Of a stretch of DNA of 64,000 bases, positions 42,880 to 51,133 are shown piece by piece. Every line of letters begins with the position of its first letter. Within the stretch, counting starts at the first letter, position 1. The stretch covers positions 603,492 through 667,491 of the forward strand of contig NZ_LDNB01000012.1 in the NCBI RefSeq assembly GCF_001026695.1, read 5' to 3'. A program made the position numbers and the translations under genes. The stretch is from Neobacillus vireti. GTDB taxonomy: Bacteria > Bacillota > Bacilli > Bacillales > Cytobacillaceae. The notes beneath the pieces were generated by a model. It saw only the letters and a program-made list of their open reading frames with translations, ran no database searches and had not been told where the DNA came from.

Positions 42880-43590
42880 TCATTTTGTACAGAAAATAGT
42901 ACGATAGCTTAAAATATCATGATACTTGATGACAATATTTCCGTGCTGATTAAGAATATCAAAAAGCTCAGGTTCAAAGTTCTTTGAAAAATTAAATTCT
43001 TGTGACGGGTTACCTTGACTCATGGTTTGTGTTTGGCTTTGTAATTCAATATTTTGAAACCCTGTCGTTTCTAATAACCGCTTCCAATCTTTCTCGAGTA
43101 ATAATGAATCTAACCCGTAAAATTTCTTAATTTCTGCCTCTTCAAGCGTACTTAATTTTTTATTTATGGTCATTTCGTTGGCAATTAAGCGGCCGCCTTT
43201 TTTTAATACTCGATAAAATTCCCTTAATGCTTTCGGCTTATTAACAAAAGCCAAAACGGATTCTGACAGGACTATGTCGAAGGTATCATTTTCAAACGGA
43301 ATTTCTTCTACAGAACCCTGGAATAATTGAATTGGCAGCTGTAAGGTTTCAAATCGGGTCTTCGCTTTTTCAATCATAATTGGATTGAGCTCCAAACCGA
43401 ATACGTTAGCGTTATACTGCTGGGATAAATAAGCAGTCGTTTGTCCTGTACCGCAGCCTGCATCCAAAATAATTGTCTTCTCAGTAATATTTTCTCCGGA
43501 AAGCATGTTTTTGGTTAAAGGAATTCCACCAGGATGGGCACCGCCAACACCAAATTTGGCTAAGAAATCAATATACGTTAATCCTCCCAT
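42880..43590 (-). CDS. Class I SAM-dependent methyltransferase
   Basis: The 236-residue protein has motif I DAGCGTGQTT (about residues 40-50), motif II acidic GLELNP and motif post-I, then EIPFENDTFDIVLSES (motif IV). It is of the UbiE/Coq5-like small-molecule type. The start is ATG 43590 behind TAGGTGG. The substrate is unknown and no pathway genes flank it. Confidence 0.85.
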   Translation of the reverse strand: MGGLTYIDFLAKFGVGGAHPGGIPLTKNMLSGENITEKTIILDAGCGTGQTTAYLSQQYNANVFGLELNPIMIEKAKTRFETLQLPIQLFQGSVEEIPFENDTFDIVLSESVLAFVNKPKALREFYRVLKKGGRLIANEMTINKKLSTLEEAEIKKFYGLDSLLLEKDWKRLLETTGFQNIELQSQTQTMSQGNPSQEFNFSKNFEPELFDILNQHGNIVIKYHDILSYRTIFCTK

Positions 43591-43771
43591 AGATTCCACC
43601 TACTTATCTTTTTTTGCATAGTATGATAAGAAGCGGAGAGAGGTTCTCTTTTCTCATTAAGTTAAAATTAGGTTTTGTTATAATATTATTATGTAAACTA
43701 AATATTCCCATCAACTTCCACTATAATGTATCAGCACTTGCTACTATACTCAGTAGAGGGAGGGGATATCA

Positions 43772-44572
43772 TTGATTTATTTCATTAGTATCATTATTCT
43801 ACTCGTTATTTTCTATCAGGCTTATAAAAATACAAAAAAAGTAACCATTAATACGATTAAGGTTTCTCACTCAAAATTAGCGCATCCTGACTTAAATATT
43901 CTTCATCTTTCTGATATTCATCTTGAAAATATATCGATTTCACCAGAGGAATTGTATCAATCCGTCTCGAAGGAACCGATTGATTTGATTGCCTTAACAG
44001 GTGATTATCTTGATAAAAAAAGAAGTATTCCAAAATTAGTTCCCTATTTAAATGTGTTAGGCAGATTAAATCCGAATCTTGGGATTTACGCTGTCTTCGG
44101 TAATCACGATTATTACCTAAAAGGTGAAAATTTTGATTACTTAAAGCAAACCTTAGAGGAAAATGGCTGTATCACCCTTCAAAACCAGCATGTATCATTA
44201 AATATGAATGGGGATATTCTTAATATTATCGGAATTGATGATAATCATTCAGGCCGAAGCAATGTTGAAGAATCTTATCAAAACTTACCTGATGGTTACA
44301 ATCTTGTTTTGACACATGATCCAAACGTGGTCCTGCAAATGAAGGACTACGCGTTTGATTACCTCTTATCTGGCCATTTTCATGGCGGACAAATCCATTG
44401 GCCAAAACCATTCCATTTATGGAAGATGGGGAAACTTGTTCGGATGAACATTATTAAAGGACTGCACTATCATCACGGAAAGCCATTTTATATTAGTGAA
44501 GGTCTTGGTCAGACAGGTGTTAATATCCGTATTGGCAGTCGTCCTGAAATTACCTTTCACCAAATTTCTTAA
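43772..44572 (+). CDS. ykoQ: Membrane-anchored metallophosphoesterase, YkoQ-like
   Basis: The 266-residue protein has one N-terminal membrane anchor (residues 1-20) and a calcineurin-like domain with DIH (LSDIHLEN), GDY (TGDYLDK), GNHD (FGNHDYY) and GHFHGGQ motifs. Order and neighbour (a YkoP-like gene 118 bases later) agree with B. subtilis ykoQ/ykoP. The substrate is probably a phospholipid or other lipid phosphate, by analogy with related enzymes. TTG start with GAGGGAGG ahead. Confidence 0.85.
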   Translation: MIYFISIIILLVIFYQAYKNTKKVTINTIKVSHSKLAHPDLNILHLSDIHLENISISPEELYQSVSKEPIDLIALTGDYLDKKRSIPKLVPYLNVLGRLNPNLGIYAVFGNHDYYLKGENFDYLKQTLEENGCITLQNQHVSLNMNGDILNIIGIDDNHSGRSNVEESYQNLPDGYNLVLTHDPNVVLQMKDYAFDYLLSGHFHGGQIHWPKPFHLWKMGKLVRMNIIKGLHYHHGKPFYISEGLGQTGVNIRIGSRPEITFHQIS

Positions 44573-44600
44573 AGCCGGGCTAATTGCCGGCTTTTTTTCA
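44573..44600 (+). terminator. Terminator after ykoQ-like
   Basis: AAAGCCGGGC and GCCGGCTTTTTTT. Confidence 0.85.
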
Positions 44601-44689
44601 TGTCCCATACATATCCTTACATTACCAAACTAAAAACGAAACATCTTTATCATCCTATTGATGAAGACCGTTAAGGGAGTGAGTCTAAG

Positions 44690-45262
44690 ATGATTTTACG
44701 GCTAACAATATTATGGATATGGAAGCTTGTAGACCCGCTATTTTATTTATGTTCTCGTTTACATTATATTAACGATTACCAAAATAACCAATCCGTTTTT
44801 CGGGTTCGAATAACCAAATACAAAGGCGGAAATTTTACTCTTTCTGATGGTACCAGGATTAGCAGAAATGATTGTTTATTAAAAATCCATTTGCATAATG
44901 TTAGGCTATTAGATGAATTTAAAAAAATTAAAAATGATTTAATGAGGGCAAGGCTGATGTATAAGCTAGTTCTAAGTTCGATGCCATTGCTCGCAAGTTA
45001 TCTGAAGGACCATCCCGAGGAGTCTAATATTAAGGGGATTATTGGAATTACGACGATAAATAAGGGTGTTAGGTCGTTAGGCTTTGAATGTCATCCTCCG
45101 AGTAACCGCTGGTATAAATATTTTAAAAAGCTTGGCCAGATGCCTATTTCCTTAATCTCTAGTTCGTCTATCAAAAACTATCGCACCAATAGTCTCAATT
45201 ATTTATTTTTATCAAAAGAAAAACTTTACCACCTATACGGACAAAATCCTTCCAGTAAATAA
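44690..45262 (+). CDS. ykoP: YkoP-like protein
   Basis: The 190-residue protein is mostly soluble, with a hydrophobic N-terminus (LTILWIWKLVDPLFYLCSRL) and a domain containing VFRVRITKYKGGNFTLSDGT. It resembles B. subtilis YkoP, located beside YkoQ. The function is not known; a polysaccharide- or lipid-modifying role has been guessed from neighbours. The ATG follows AAGGGAGTGAG. Confidence 0.65.
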   Translation: MILRLTILWIWKLVDPLFYLCSRLHYINDYQNNQSVFRVRITKYKGGNFTLSDGTRISRNDCLLKIHLHNVRLLDEFKKIKNDLMRARLMYKLVLSSMPLLASYLKDHPEESNIKGIIGITTINKGVRSLGFECHPPSNRWYKYFKKLGQMPISLISSSSIKNYRTNSLNYLFLSKEKLYHLYGQNPSSK

Positions 45263-45370
45263 CAAAGCAAAAACAGATTTCAAATCATATTTTCAGCTGA
45301 GAATGTACAAATTAAACAAATGGAAAGGGGACTATTCCAATTTCCAGACTTAGCGGAAGGAGTGCTGTTA

Positions 45371-45643
45371 ATGAGGGATATTAGGAGGCAGCCAATTATC
45401 AGATTATTTGCACCGAAACGAAAAAGCAGAGGCGCCATGTGGGCATCTCTGATGGGGATCGGCTTAGGTGCTGCCGTTTTTGGTGCAACTAGAGGAAGAG
45501 GAAGGCGTAAAGACGTAGCACTTCCTTTACAAAATGCAGTAAAAAACTTTTCCTCAAAGATGAATTTTAATAAGATGGACGATGCAGCCCTAACCGAATT
45601 TTCAGAAGAGCTTTTAACAAGCGCCTTAAATAAAGATCAATAA
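45371..45643 (+). CDS. Small membrane-associated protein, unknown
   Basis: The 90-residue protein starts at ATG 45371 behind GGAAGGAG; a longer frame from 45320 lacks a site. It has a basic N-terminus, one hydrophobic segment with glycines (MWASLMGIGLGAAVFGATRG) and a charged helical tail. Not recognised. The dispersed repeat follows at once. Confidence 0.62.
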   Translation: MRDIRRQPIIRLFAPKRKSRGAMWASLMGIGLGAAVFGATRGRGRRKDVALPLQNAVKNFSSKMNFNKMDDAALTEFSEELLTSALNKDQ

Positions 45644-45644
45644 T

Positions 45645-45738
45645 AAAGAAAACTCGTCGATTGGCAAGCGGTTAGGCGGTTCATGAGACGTAGTTGCACT
45701 TATGGCTAATAGGAAAGTTTTACTTTCCTATTAGCCGA
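45645..45738 (-). repeat. Dispersed structured repeat, copy 2 (inverted)
   Basis: Read on the minus strand it opens with CGGCTAATAGGAAAGT, AAA, ACTTTCCTATTAGCC, a near-perfect hairpin, then CATAAGTGCAACTACGTCTC and ends TTGCCAATCGACGAGTTTTC. It matches the copy at 10750-10844. The stem differs by paired changes (G-C in copy 1 becomes T-A in copy 2), which points to selection on the hairpin. Confidence 0.8.
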
Positions 45739-45766
45739 AAAAGTCCGCATTCATTGCGGACTTTTG
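45738..45766 (-). terminator. Terminator of the VanW gene
   Basis: AAAAGTCCGC and GCGGACTTTT. Confidence 0.85.
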
Positions 45767-46648
45767 TTAATTTATAGCGGAGGGTACTTTCCGCGGTATG
45801 TACTCGATGTTTTCTGCAGAATAGAGCTTTATGATTAATAAATGGCCAAGGGTTCTTGCTTGGATTAACACAGGCTGGTGATAATTATTTTTAAATCCAA
45901 AGTCAGGTCCATACCAGCTAACAGTGGCATCGCGCCCTGGTGGAATATAGGGGACAGACCGACTGTGAGAAAATCGTTCGACAATCTTGAGCCCGGCATT
46001 ATCAACAGCATTAAAGAGTGTTGAGGAAACCTGGCAAATACCACCGCCAATGTCCTCAGCATACTCACCTCTGACAATTACTTTAGCCCGCTTGTAGCCC
46101 CGTGCATCTGTCCGTTTACCAACTACTTTGTTAAAAGAAAACACCTCTCCAGGAAAGACGACATGATTATTAATCGCTTTTGCTGCTAATTCAATATTGG
46201 TCGAGCGGTTTATATTATGAGAATTGAAAGAAGTAACATAACGGCCAATACGCAAACTGCGGATATTACTGAGCAATTCACTATCTACCTTAGGATAAAC
46301 GGTAAGCATAGGGATTTCCAATTGGGATTGTTTATGTGAAAAAAAGTAAATATAGAATTGTTCTGTGAACGCCTGGCGATGAATTCGGTAGCCAACTTGT
46401 TCAGCTAAAATAGTTCCATTGCGATCAATAATGGCATTTTTCGGTTCGACCGCAAATTGTTTATCTAATTTATCCAAAAAATTGTTGTATTTATTAGAAT
46501 CAATAATTGGTAAATCAGTATATGGAAAGGAAAAATCCAACCGATTGATGTTTGTCACACTGTGGCCTTCTTTGGTAATGGTTAAACTATCTGGTGCATG
46601 GATTTGTTGTGTAGCCAGCACTGCTGCAAATATCCAAGATAAAATCAT
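45767..46648 (-). CDS. Exported VanW-family protein
   Basis: The 293-residue protein has an N-terminal hydrophobic signal segment (MILSWIFAAVLATQQ) and a VanW domain from about residue 140: FPGEVFSFNKVVGKRTDARGY, then DIGGGICQVSSTLFNAV and HSRSVPYIPPGRDATVSW. VanW proteins are cell-surface proteins of unknown biochemistry, sometimes with G5 or peptidoglycan-binding domains, absent here. Strong AAGGGAGG ahead of the ATG. Confidence 0.87.
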   Translation of the reverse strand: MILSWIFAAVLATQQIHAPDSLTITKEGHSVTNINRLDFSFPYTDLPIIDSNKYNNFLDKLDKQFAVEPKNAIIDRNGTILAEQVGYRIHRQAFTEQFYIYFFSHKQSQLEIPMLTVYPKVDSELLSNIRSLRIGRYVTSFNSHNINRSTNIELAAKAINNHVVFPGEVFSFNKVVGKRTDARGYKRAKVIVRGEYAEDIGGGICQVSSTLFNAVDNAGLKIVERFSHSRSVPYIPPGRDATVSWYGPDFGFKNNYHQPVLIQARTLGHLLIIKLYSAENIEYIPRKVPSAIN

Positions 46649-46763
46649 TCAACACACCTCCCTTGTAATAATATTGCTAGAAGTTTGCCATTTCATGTAA
46701 CTAGGATGGAAAGAATCCACTAAATAAGATAGAAAAAATTTATAAAAATTTACAAAATTACCC

Positions 46764-46811
46764 TTTACAAAACTCAAAAAGTATAATATTATCATTATTG
46801 ATAATGATAAT
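46764..46811 (+). promoter_or_regulatory. Promoter with 24-bp dyad
   Basis: TTTACA (46764-46769) and TATTAT (46787-46792) are 17 bases apart. The near-palindrome ATTATCATTATT-GATAATGATAAT (46788-46811) starts in the -10. It contains two GATAAT units, so a Fur-type site or an operator of the regulator downstream is possible. Confidence 0.5.
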
Positions 46812-46831
46812 AAAAAAATTAGGAGCTTATT

Positions 46832-47419
46832 ATGACAAAAGAATCTACTGTAGACGTTATCTTACACCCTGTCCGGATGAGAATTATTCAATACTTACTA
46901 AATCAGCAGCTTACAGCCCAGCAATTAAAGGAATTGCTTCCTGATATCCCGCAGGCATCTTTGTATCGTCACATTAAAAAACTTGCGGAGGCAGAAGTAA
47001 TTCACATTATCGATGAAATCCCAAACAGAGGCACAGTCGAAAAAGTGTATTCCATCCATAATCCAAGCAAGGCAATTATTGGCCCGGAAGAAATAAAAAA
47101 ACTTTCAAAGGACGAACATATGGGATTATTTATTAAGTTTCTCGCCAATTTAATGGGCGAATATGAAAGATATTTAAACCAGGGGACGATTGATTTAGCT
47201 AAAGACGGGGTTTCTTTCAGGCAGGCATCATTATATTTAAGTGATGAGGAACTCACTGAATTTGTCAGGGATTTGACCGCTGTTTATGCAAAGGTTACGC
47301 AAAACATGCCGCAAAAAGGCAGGAAAAGAAGAACACTTGCGACAATCAGTATTCCAGAACCAAAAAACAATACAATAGGGGGATCAGAATATGGAGAAAG
47401 AAGTAACGATTCAAAGTAA
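46832..47419 (+). CDS. Winged-helix (HTH_20/ArsR-like) regulator
   Basis: The 195-residue protein has an N-terminal winged helix (HPVRMRIIQYLLNQQLTAQQ, then ASLYRHIKKLAEAEVI, residues about 10-70) and a helical effector or dimerisation region. It overlaps the next gene by 29 bases. A near-palindrome covers its promoter, so it is probably autoregulated. The ligand is not known. Confidence 0.8.
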   Translation: MTKESTVDVILHPVRMRIIQYLLNQQLTAQQLKELLPDIPQASLYRHIKKLAEAEVIHIIDEIPNRGTVEKVYSIHNPSKAIIGPEEIKKLSKDEHMGLFIKFLANLMGEYERYLNQGTIDLAKDGVSFRQASLYLSDEELTEFVRDLTAVYAKVTQNMPQKGRKRRTLATISIPEPKNNTIGGSEYGERSNDSK

Positions 47420-48362
47420 AACAGTATTAAAAGGGACATTAAGTTTACCGGAAACACGAGCGGTAAAGGGGCCAGCCGTTTTAATCATTCCAGGAACAGG
47501 GAAACTGGACCGTAACGGAAAATTGAATAAAAAAATTGATGTAAAGTTATACCGTCAATTAGCGGAATTTTTAACTTCGATAGGCATCATCAGCCTGCGC
47601 TATGATAAACGTGGAGTTGCCGCAAGTGAAGGGGATTATTTAGCAACGGGGCTATGGGATTTGGTCGATGACGCTCGGGCAGCTGTTCAATTTTTAAAAA
47701 GCATTCCAGAAGTGGATCCCCAAAAAGTAATCGTCTTGGGCCATAGTGAAGGCAGTACGATTGGGAGCTCACTTGCTGCCCGTGAGGAGCTGGGTGGGTT
47801 AATTTTACTTGCAGGTGCGGGGGAGAGACTAAGTGAAGCTTTGAAGCGGCAAAGGGATCTTGCAACGGAGGATATTATCAATGCCAAAGGTTTTCAAGGA
47901 TTTTTACTTCGCTTATTAGGCGTACAAAACAAGGTTGAAAAACAGGCGCAAAAATTCATGGATAAGGTTCTCAGTTCCCCAAAGGACGTAATTAAAGTTA
48001 GTTTTGTTAAAACAAATGCGAAGTGGCTGCGCGAGCATTTAAGCTACAATGTAAGAGAAGACCTAGCAAAGGTTACCTGCCCGCTCCTAGCGATTACAGG
48101 TGCGCGTGATACCCAAGCAAATCCCGCACTGCTAAAGGAATTACCAAAGTATGTAAAAGCTGATGTCCACTATTATGCTGTCGAAAATATGGCTCATTCT
48201 TGTAAATTTACGGAACAAACCTCGACCATGTTTACAACTAAAAAGGATATAATTGCACAAGCGGAGCTGCCGATTCATCCAGAATTAAAAAAACTGCTAG
48301 AGGTTTGGTTACAAAATCATTTTGCGAACAATTCTTTACGTGAAGAGCAAGTAATAATCTAA
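47391..48362 (+). CDS. Alpha/beta hydrolase
   Basis: The 323-residue protein has the alpha/beta-hydrolase fold with the nucleophile elbow GHSEG (near residue 120), the oxyanion region PGTGKLDRNG and the catalytic His in AHSCKF near residue 265. It is close to the S9/dienelactone-type esterases. The substrate is unknown. It overlaps the regulator upstream, which probably controls it. Confidence 0.82.
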   Translation: MEKEVTIQSKTVLKGTLSLPETRAVKGPAVLIIPGTGKLDRNGKLNKKIDVKLYRQLAEFLTSIGIISLRYDKRGVAASEGDYLATGLWDLVDDARAAVQFLKSIPEVDPQKVIVLGHSEGSTIGSSLAAREELGGLILLAGAGERLSEALKRQRDLATEDIINAKGFQGFLLRLLGVQNKVEKQAQKFMDKVLSSPKDVIKVSFVKTNAKWLREHLSYNVREDLAKVTCPLLAITGARDTQANPALLKELPKYVKADVHYYAVENMAHSCKFTEQTSTMFTTKKDIIAQAELPIHPELKKLLEVWLQNHFANNSLREEQVII

Positions 48363-48499
48363 ATAATAATGAAGTGGCTGTCAATATGATGGCTACTTTT
48401 TTAATGAAAAATTTGTAGAATTATAGTATATTAGCAATTAATAACAATGAAATAGTTAACTGCTAGCAATTAGCTAACAGTGGGATAGGAGTGTCTATC

Positions 48500-48697
48500 A
48501 TGACAGAAACTGAGAGAATTCAATTAAATGTAAGAATCACGAAGGAAACTTCCGCGAAACTGGATGAAATTGTCGAGTATTATCAACAGGGGTTGAAGCT
48601 GGGCAGGATCTATAAAGGTGATGTCTTAACGGATATTATCGAAAAATCGTATGAAGTAATGAATAAGCAAAAGAAGTCCTTTAAGAGATATCCATAA
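48500..48697 (+). CDS. Small ribbon-helix-helix-like protein
   Basis: The 65-residue protein starts at ATG 48500 behind AGGAG; a GTG at 48491 overlaps the site. ERIQLNVRITKETSAKLDEI fits a ribbon-helix-helix DNA-binding N-terminus, with a basic C-terminus. A toxin partner is not present. The function is unknown. Confidence 0.6.
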   Translation: MTETERIQLNVRITKETSAKLDEIVEYYQQGLKLGRIYKGDVLTDIIEKSYEVMNKQKKSFKRYP

Positions 48698-48703
48698 AAG
48701 AGA

Positions 48704-48742
48704 TGAAAAAGGTCTTGAGGTCATTAAGGCCTTTTTTCATTG
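48704..48742 (+). terminator. Terminator
   Basis: ATGAAAAAGGTCTT and AAGGCCTTTTTTCAT. Confidence 0.8.
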
Positions 48743-48865
48743 AAAATATTAATAAACCATGAACAAAGTATGAAAATATCGAGAAGATTTAGGCTGATGG
48801 TTTGATATAGCTGCAAATTCGATTACACTAAAGATATGAGTTTTTATGCTAGGGGTTGAAGAATC

Positions 48866-49567
48866 ATGAAAATTTTAGTGATTGAAGATAATAAAAGTGT
48901 CTGCTCGATGATTGAGATGTTCTTTGCAAAAGAAGGAATTGAAGGCGAATTTGTCAATGATGGTGTCCAAGGATACAACCGTTTTAAAAGTGGGACATGG
49001 GATGCCCTTATTGTAGACTGGATGCTTCCAGGAATGGATGGCGTGACGATTTGCCGGAAAATACGAGAAGAAAAGTTTGCCGTTCCGATTATTATGTTAA
49101 CAGCGAAAGATAGTGAATCTGATCAGGTGCTTGGACTTGAGATGGGGGCGGATGATTACGTGACGAAACCGTTTAGTCCGCTTACGCTGATGGCAAGAAT
49201 TAAGGCGGTTACCCGCCGTTTCCAAAACCAGGCGCCGAAGGAGATGGAGGGTTTACTGCAAACTGAACATTTTAACGTTAATAGAATCACCCGAGAAGTG
49301 TTTGTTGACGGGACGCCGGTTACCAACTTAACGCCCAAAGAGTTCGATTTACTTTATTATTTGGTCGAGCATCCAAAGCAGGTATTCTCTAGAGAGCAGC
49401 TGCTTGAAAGAGTGTGGGGATATCAGTTTTACGGTGATGAACGGACCGTCGATGTGCACATCAAGCGGCTCCGAAAAAAAGTTGAAACGGCGTCGCAGCC
49501 ATTCTTCCATACTGTTTGGGGAGTAGGGTATAAGTTCGATGAATCAAGCAAAGCAGATGAAATTTAA
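48866..49567 (+). CDS. OmpR/PhoB-family response regulator
   Basis: The 233-residue protein has a receiver domain with phospho-acceptor Asp51 (LIVDWMLPGMDG), switch residues in MLTAKDS and Lys in DYVTKPF, and a winged-helix output domain (about 135-225, LTPKEFDLLYYLVEHP, RTVDVHIKRLRKKVE). It overlaps the kinase by 29 bases. The tandem repeats ahead of the htrB-like gene are the likely binding sites. Confidence 0.93.
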   Translation: MKILVIEDNKSVCSMIEMFFAKEGIEGEFVNDGVQGYNRFKSGTWDALIVDWMLPGMDGVTICRKIREEKFAVPIIMLTAKDSESDQVLGLEMGADDYVTKPFSPLTLMARIKAVTRRFQNQAPKEMEGLLQTEHFNVNRITREVFVDGTPVTNLTPKEFDLLYYLVEHPKQVFSREQLLERVWGYQFYGDERTVDVHIKRLRKKVETASQPFFHTVWGVGYKFDESSKADEI

Positions 49568-50963
49568 GTATATTTATCAGCAGTTTTTTAGTCACATTAG
49601 TGTCATCATAATTGCATTTTTATTGTTAAGCATCATCTTTACCCATTATGTTGAAAATTTGATTTATGAAAACAAAGCTGACGAACTGATTTCATATGGT
49701 GACGCTATTATTTCAGATATGAAAGAGTATCCTCTTGCCCCAGGTCAGATAATAAATCAATATACTAATGTGTTAGCTGCGAGAAATATGAGCTTTACTT
49801 TGTTCGATCAGGATGGCTTATATTTGGTCAAAAAAAAAGGACCGGATATTAAGCAGTTGTCTCCTGATCAATGGGATTTGGTGACAAAAGGAAAAACACT
49901 GATTATCCCAATTGATTATAAAAGTTTTGGTCAAGAAGGTGTTACATTTGTAGTATTACCTTATGTTAATAACGGCAATTTTTATGGCGGTGTACTATTA
50001 ACTTCACCGATTAGTGGATCAAGTAACATGATACAACAAATTAATAAATTTTTATTGTATACCATCTTGATTGGCTTCGGTGTTTCTTTTTTCCAAAGCT
50101 GGTATTTATCGAGAATTCATGTCCATCGGATTAAACGGCTCCGTGATGCTACGTCACTCGTCTCTGAGGGAAATTATCACGTGAAGGTAAATTCCTCCAA
50201 TTTTGACGAAATCGGTGAATTAGCCAATGATTTTAATCATATGGTCGATAAAATTAACGCCTCAATGGAGGAAATTGAGAGTCTAGAAAATCGCCGGCGG
50301 CAGTTTATGGCCGATGTGTCACATGAGATGCGGACACCGTTAACGACGATTAGCGGTGTCGTTGAAGGATTGAAGAATAACATGATTTCCGAAGAAGACA
50401 AAGAGCGGGGCATCAACTTAGTCAGCCACGAAGCAAAAAGGTTGATTCGCCTTGTCAATGAAAACCTAGATTATGAAAAAATCCGATCGAATCAAATCCA
50501 GCTTTTTAAAGAAGAAATTCAGCTCTTGGAAGTGCTGGAAATCATTCAGGAACAATTGATGCTCCAGGCAGAAGAGAAGAATAATCAAATTGTTGTTGAG
50601 GCCGCACCAGATGTAATGGTGAACGCCGATTATGATCGCCTTGTGCAAATATTAATTAACATCACCAAAAATAGTATTCAATTTACAGAAAACGGGACCA
50701 TCTGGCTGCGGGGGCGAACCGAGCAGAACGATACGATTATCGAGGTGGAAGACACCGGAATTGGAATCAATTCAACTGAAATTGAAAACATTTGGCGTCG
50801 CTTCTATAAAGCAGATATCTCAAGGACTAGTAATCCCTATGGTGAATTTGGACTGGGGTTGTCGATTGTAAGACAATTAGTTCTCCTTCATAACGGCGAC
50901 ATTGAAGTGTCTAGTGAAGAGGGAAGAGGAACGAAATTTGTCATCCGAATTAAGAATAAATAA
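49539..50963 (+). CDS. Membrane sensor histidine kinase
   Basis: The 474-residue kinase has membrane segments at about residues 17-38 and 170-190, an extracellular sensing domain of ~130 residues between them, a HAMP linker, the H box with His262 (DVSHEMRTPLTT), N box (INITKNSIQF) and G boxes (VEDTGIGI, GEFGLGLSIV, GRGTKF). It is the partner of the response regulator. The envelope-protease neighbour suggests it senses envelope or secretion stress. Confidence 0.92.
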   Translation: MNQAKQMKFKYIYQQFFSHISVIIIAFLLLSIIFTHYVENLIYENKADELISYGDAIISDMKEYPLAPGQIINQYTNVLAARNMSFTLFDQDGLYLVKKKGPDIKQLSPDQWDLVTKGKTLIIPIDYKSFGQEGVTFVVLPYVNNGNFYGGVLLTSPISGSSNMIQQINKFLLYTILIGFGVSFFQSWYLSRIHVHRIKRLRDATSLVSEGNYHVKVNSSNFDEIGELANDFNHMVDKINASMEEIESLENRRRQFMADVSHEMRTPLTTISGVVEGLKNNMISEEDKERGINLVSHEAKRLIRLVNENLDYEKIRSNQIQLFKEEIQLLEVLEIIQEQLMLQAEEKNNQIVVEAAPDVMVNADYDRLVQILINITKNSIQFTENGTIWLRGRTEQNDTIIEVEDTGIGINSTEIENIWRRFYKADISRTSNPYGEFGLGLSIVRQLVLLHNGDIEVSSEEGRGTKFVIRIKNK

Positions 50964-50969
50964 TTACCT

Positions 50970-51001
50970 GAAAGCCGTGGGTTGGAGCCTGCGGCTTTTT
51001 G
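50970..51001 (+). terminator. Terminator of the two-component pair
   Basis: AAAGCCG-TGGGTTGGAGCCTG-CGGCTTTTTG. Confidence 0.75.
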
Positions 51002-51040
51002 CATGCTAATTACAAAGTTTTCTTATTTTTTTCCTAAAGT

Positions 51041-51084
51041 CGTTAAAGTTTGTTAATAGTTTGTTAAGATTTGTCGGTTATAGT
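51041..51084 (+). promoter_or_regulatory. Tandem TTTGTTAA repeats upstream of htrB-like gene
   Basis: CGTTAA, TGTTAA, TGTTAA and TGTCGG stand at 51041, 51051, 51062 and 51072, i.e. one per helical turn. A -10 TATAGT follows at 51079-51084 but no good -35. This is the layout of an OmpR/PhoP-type activator site; read in reverse the unit is TTAACA, the PhoP-like box. Confidence 0.6.
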
Positions 51085-51133
51085 AGGGATAGTTAAGAAC
51101 TACTACTAGCAAACTTAAAGGAGATTGATGAAG

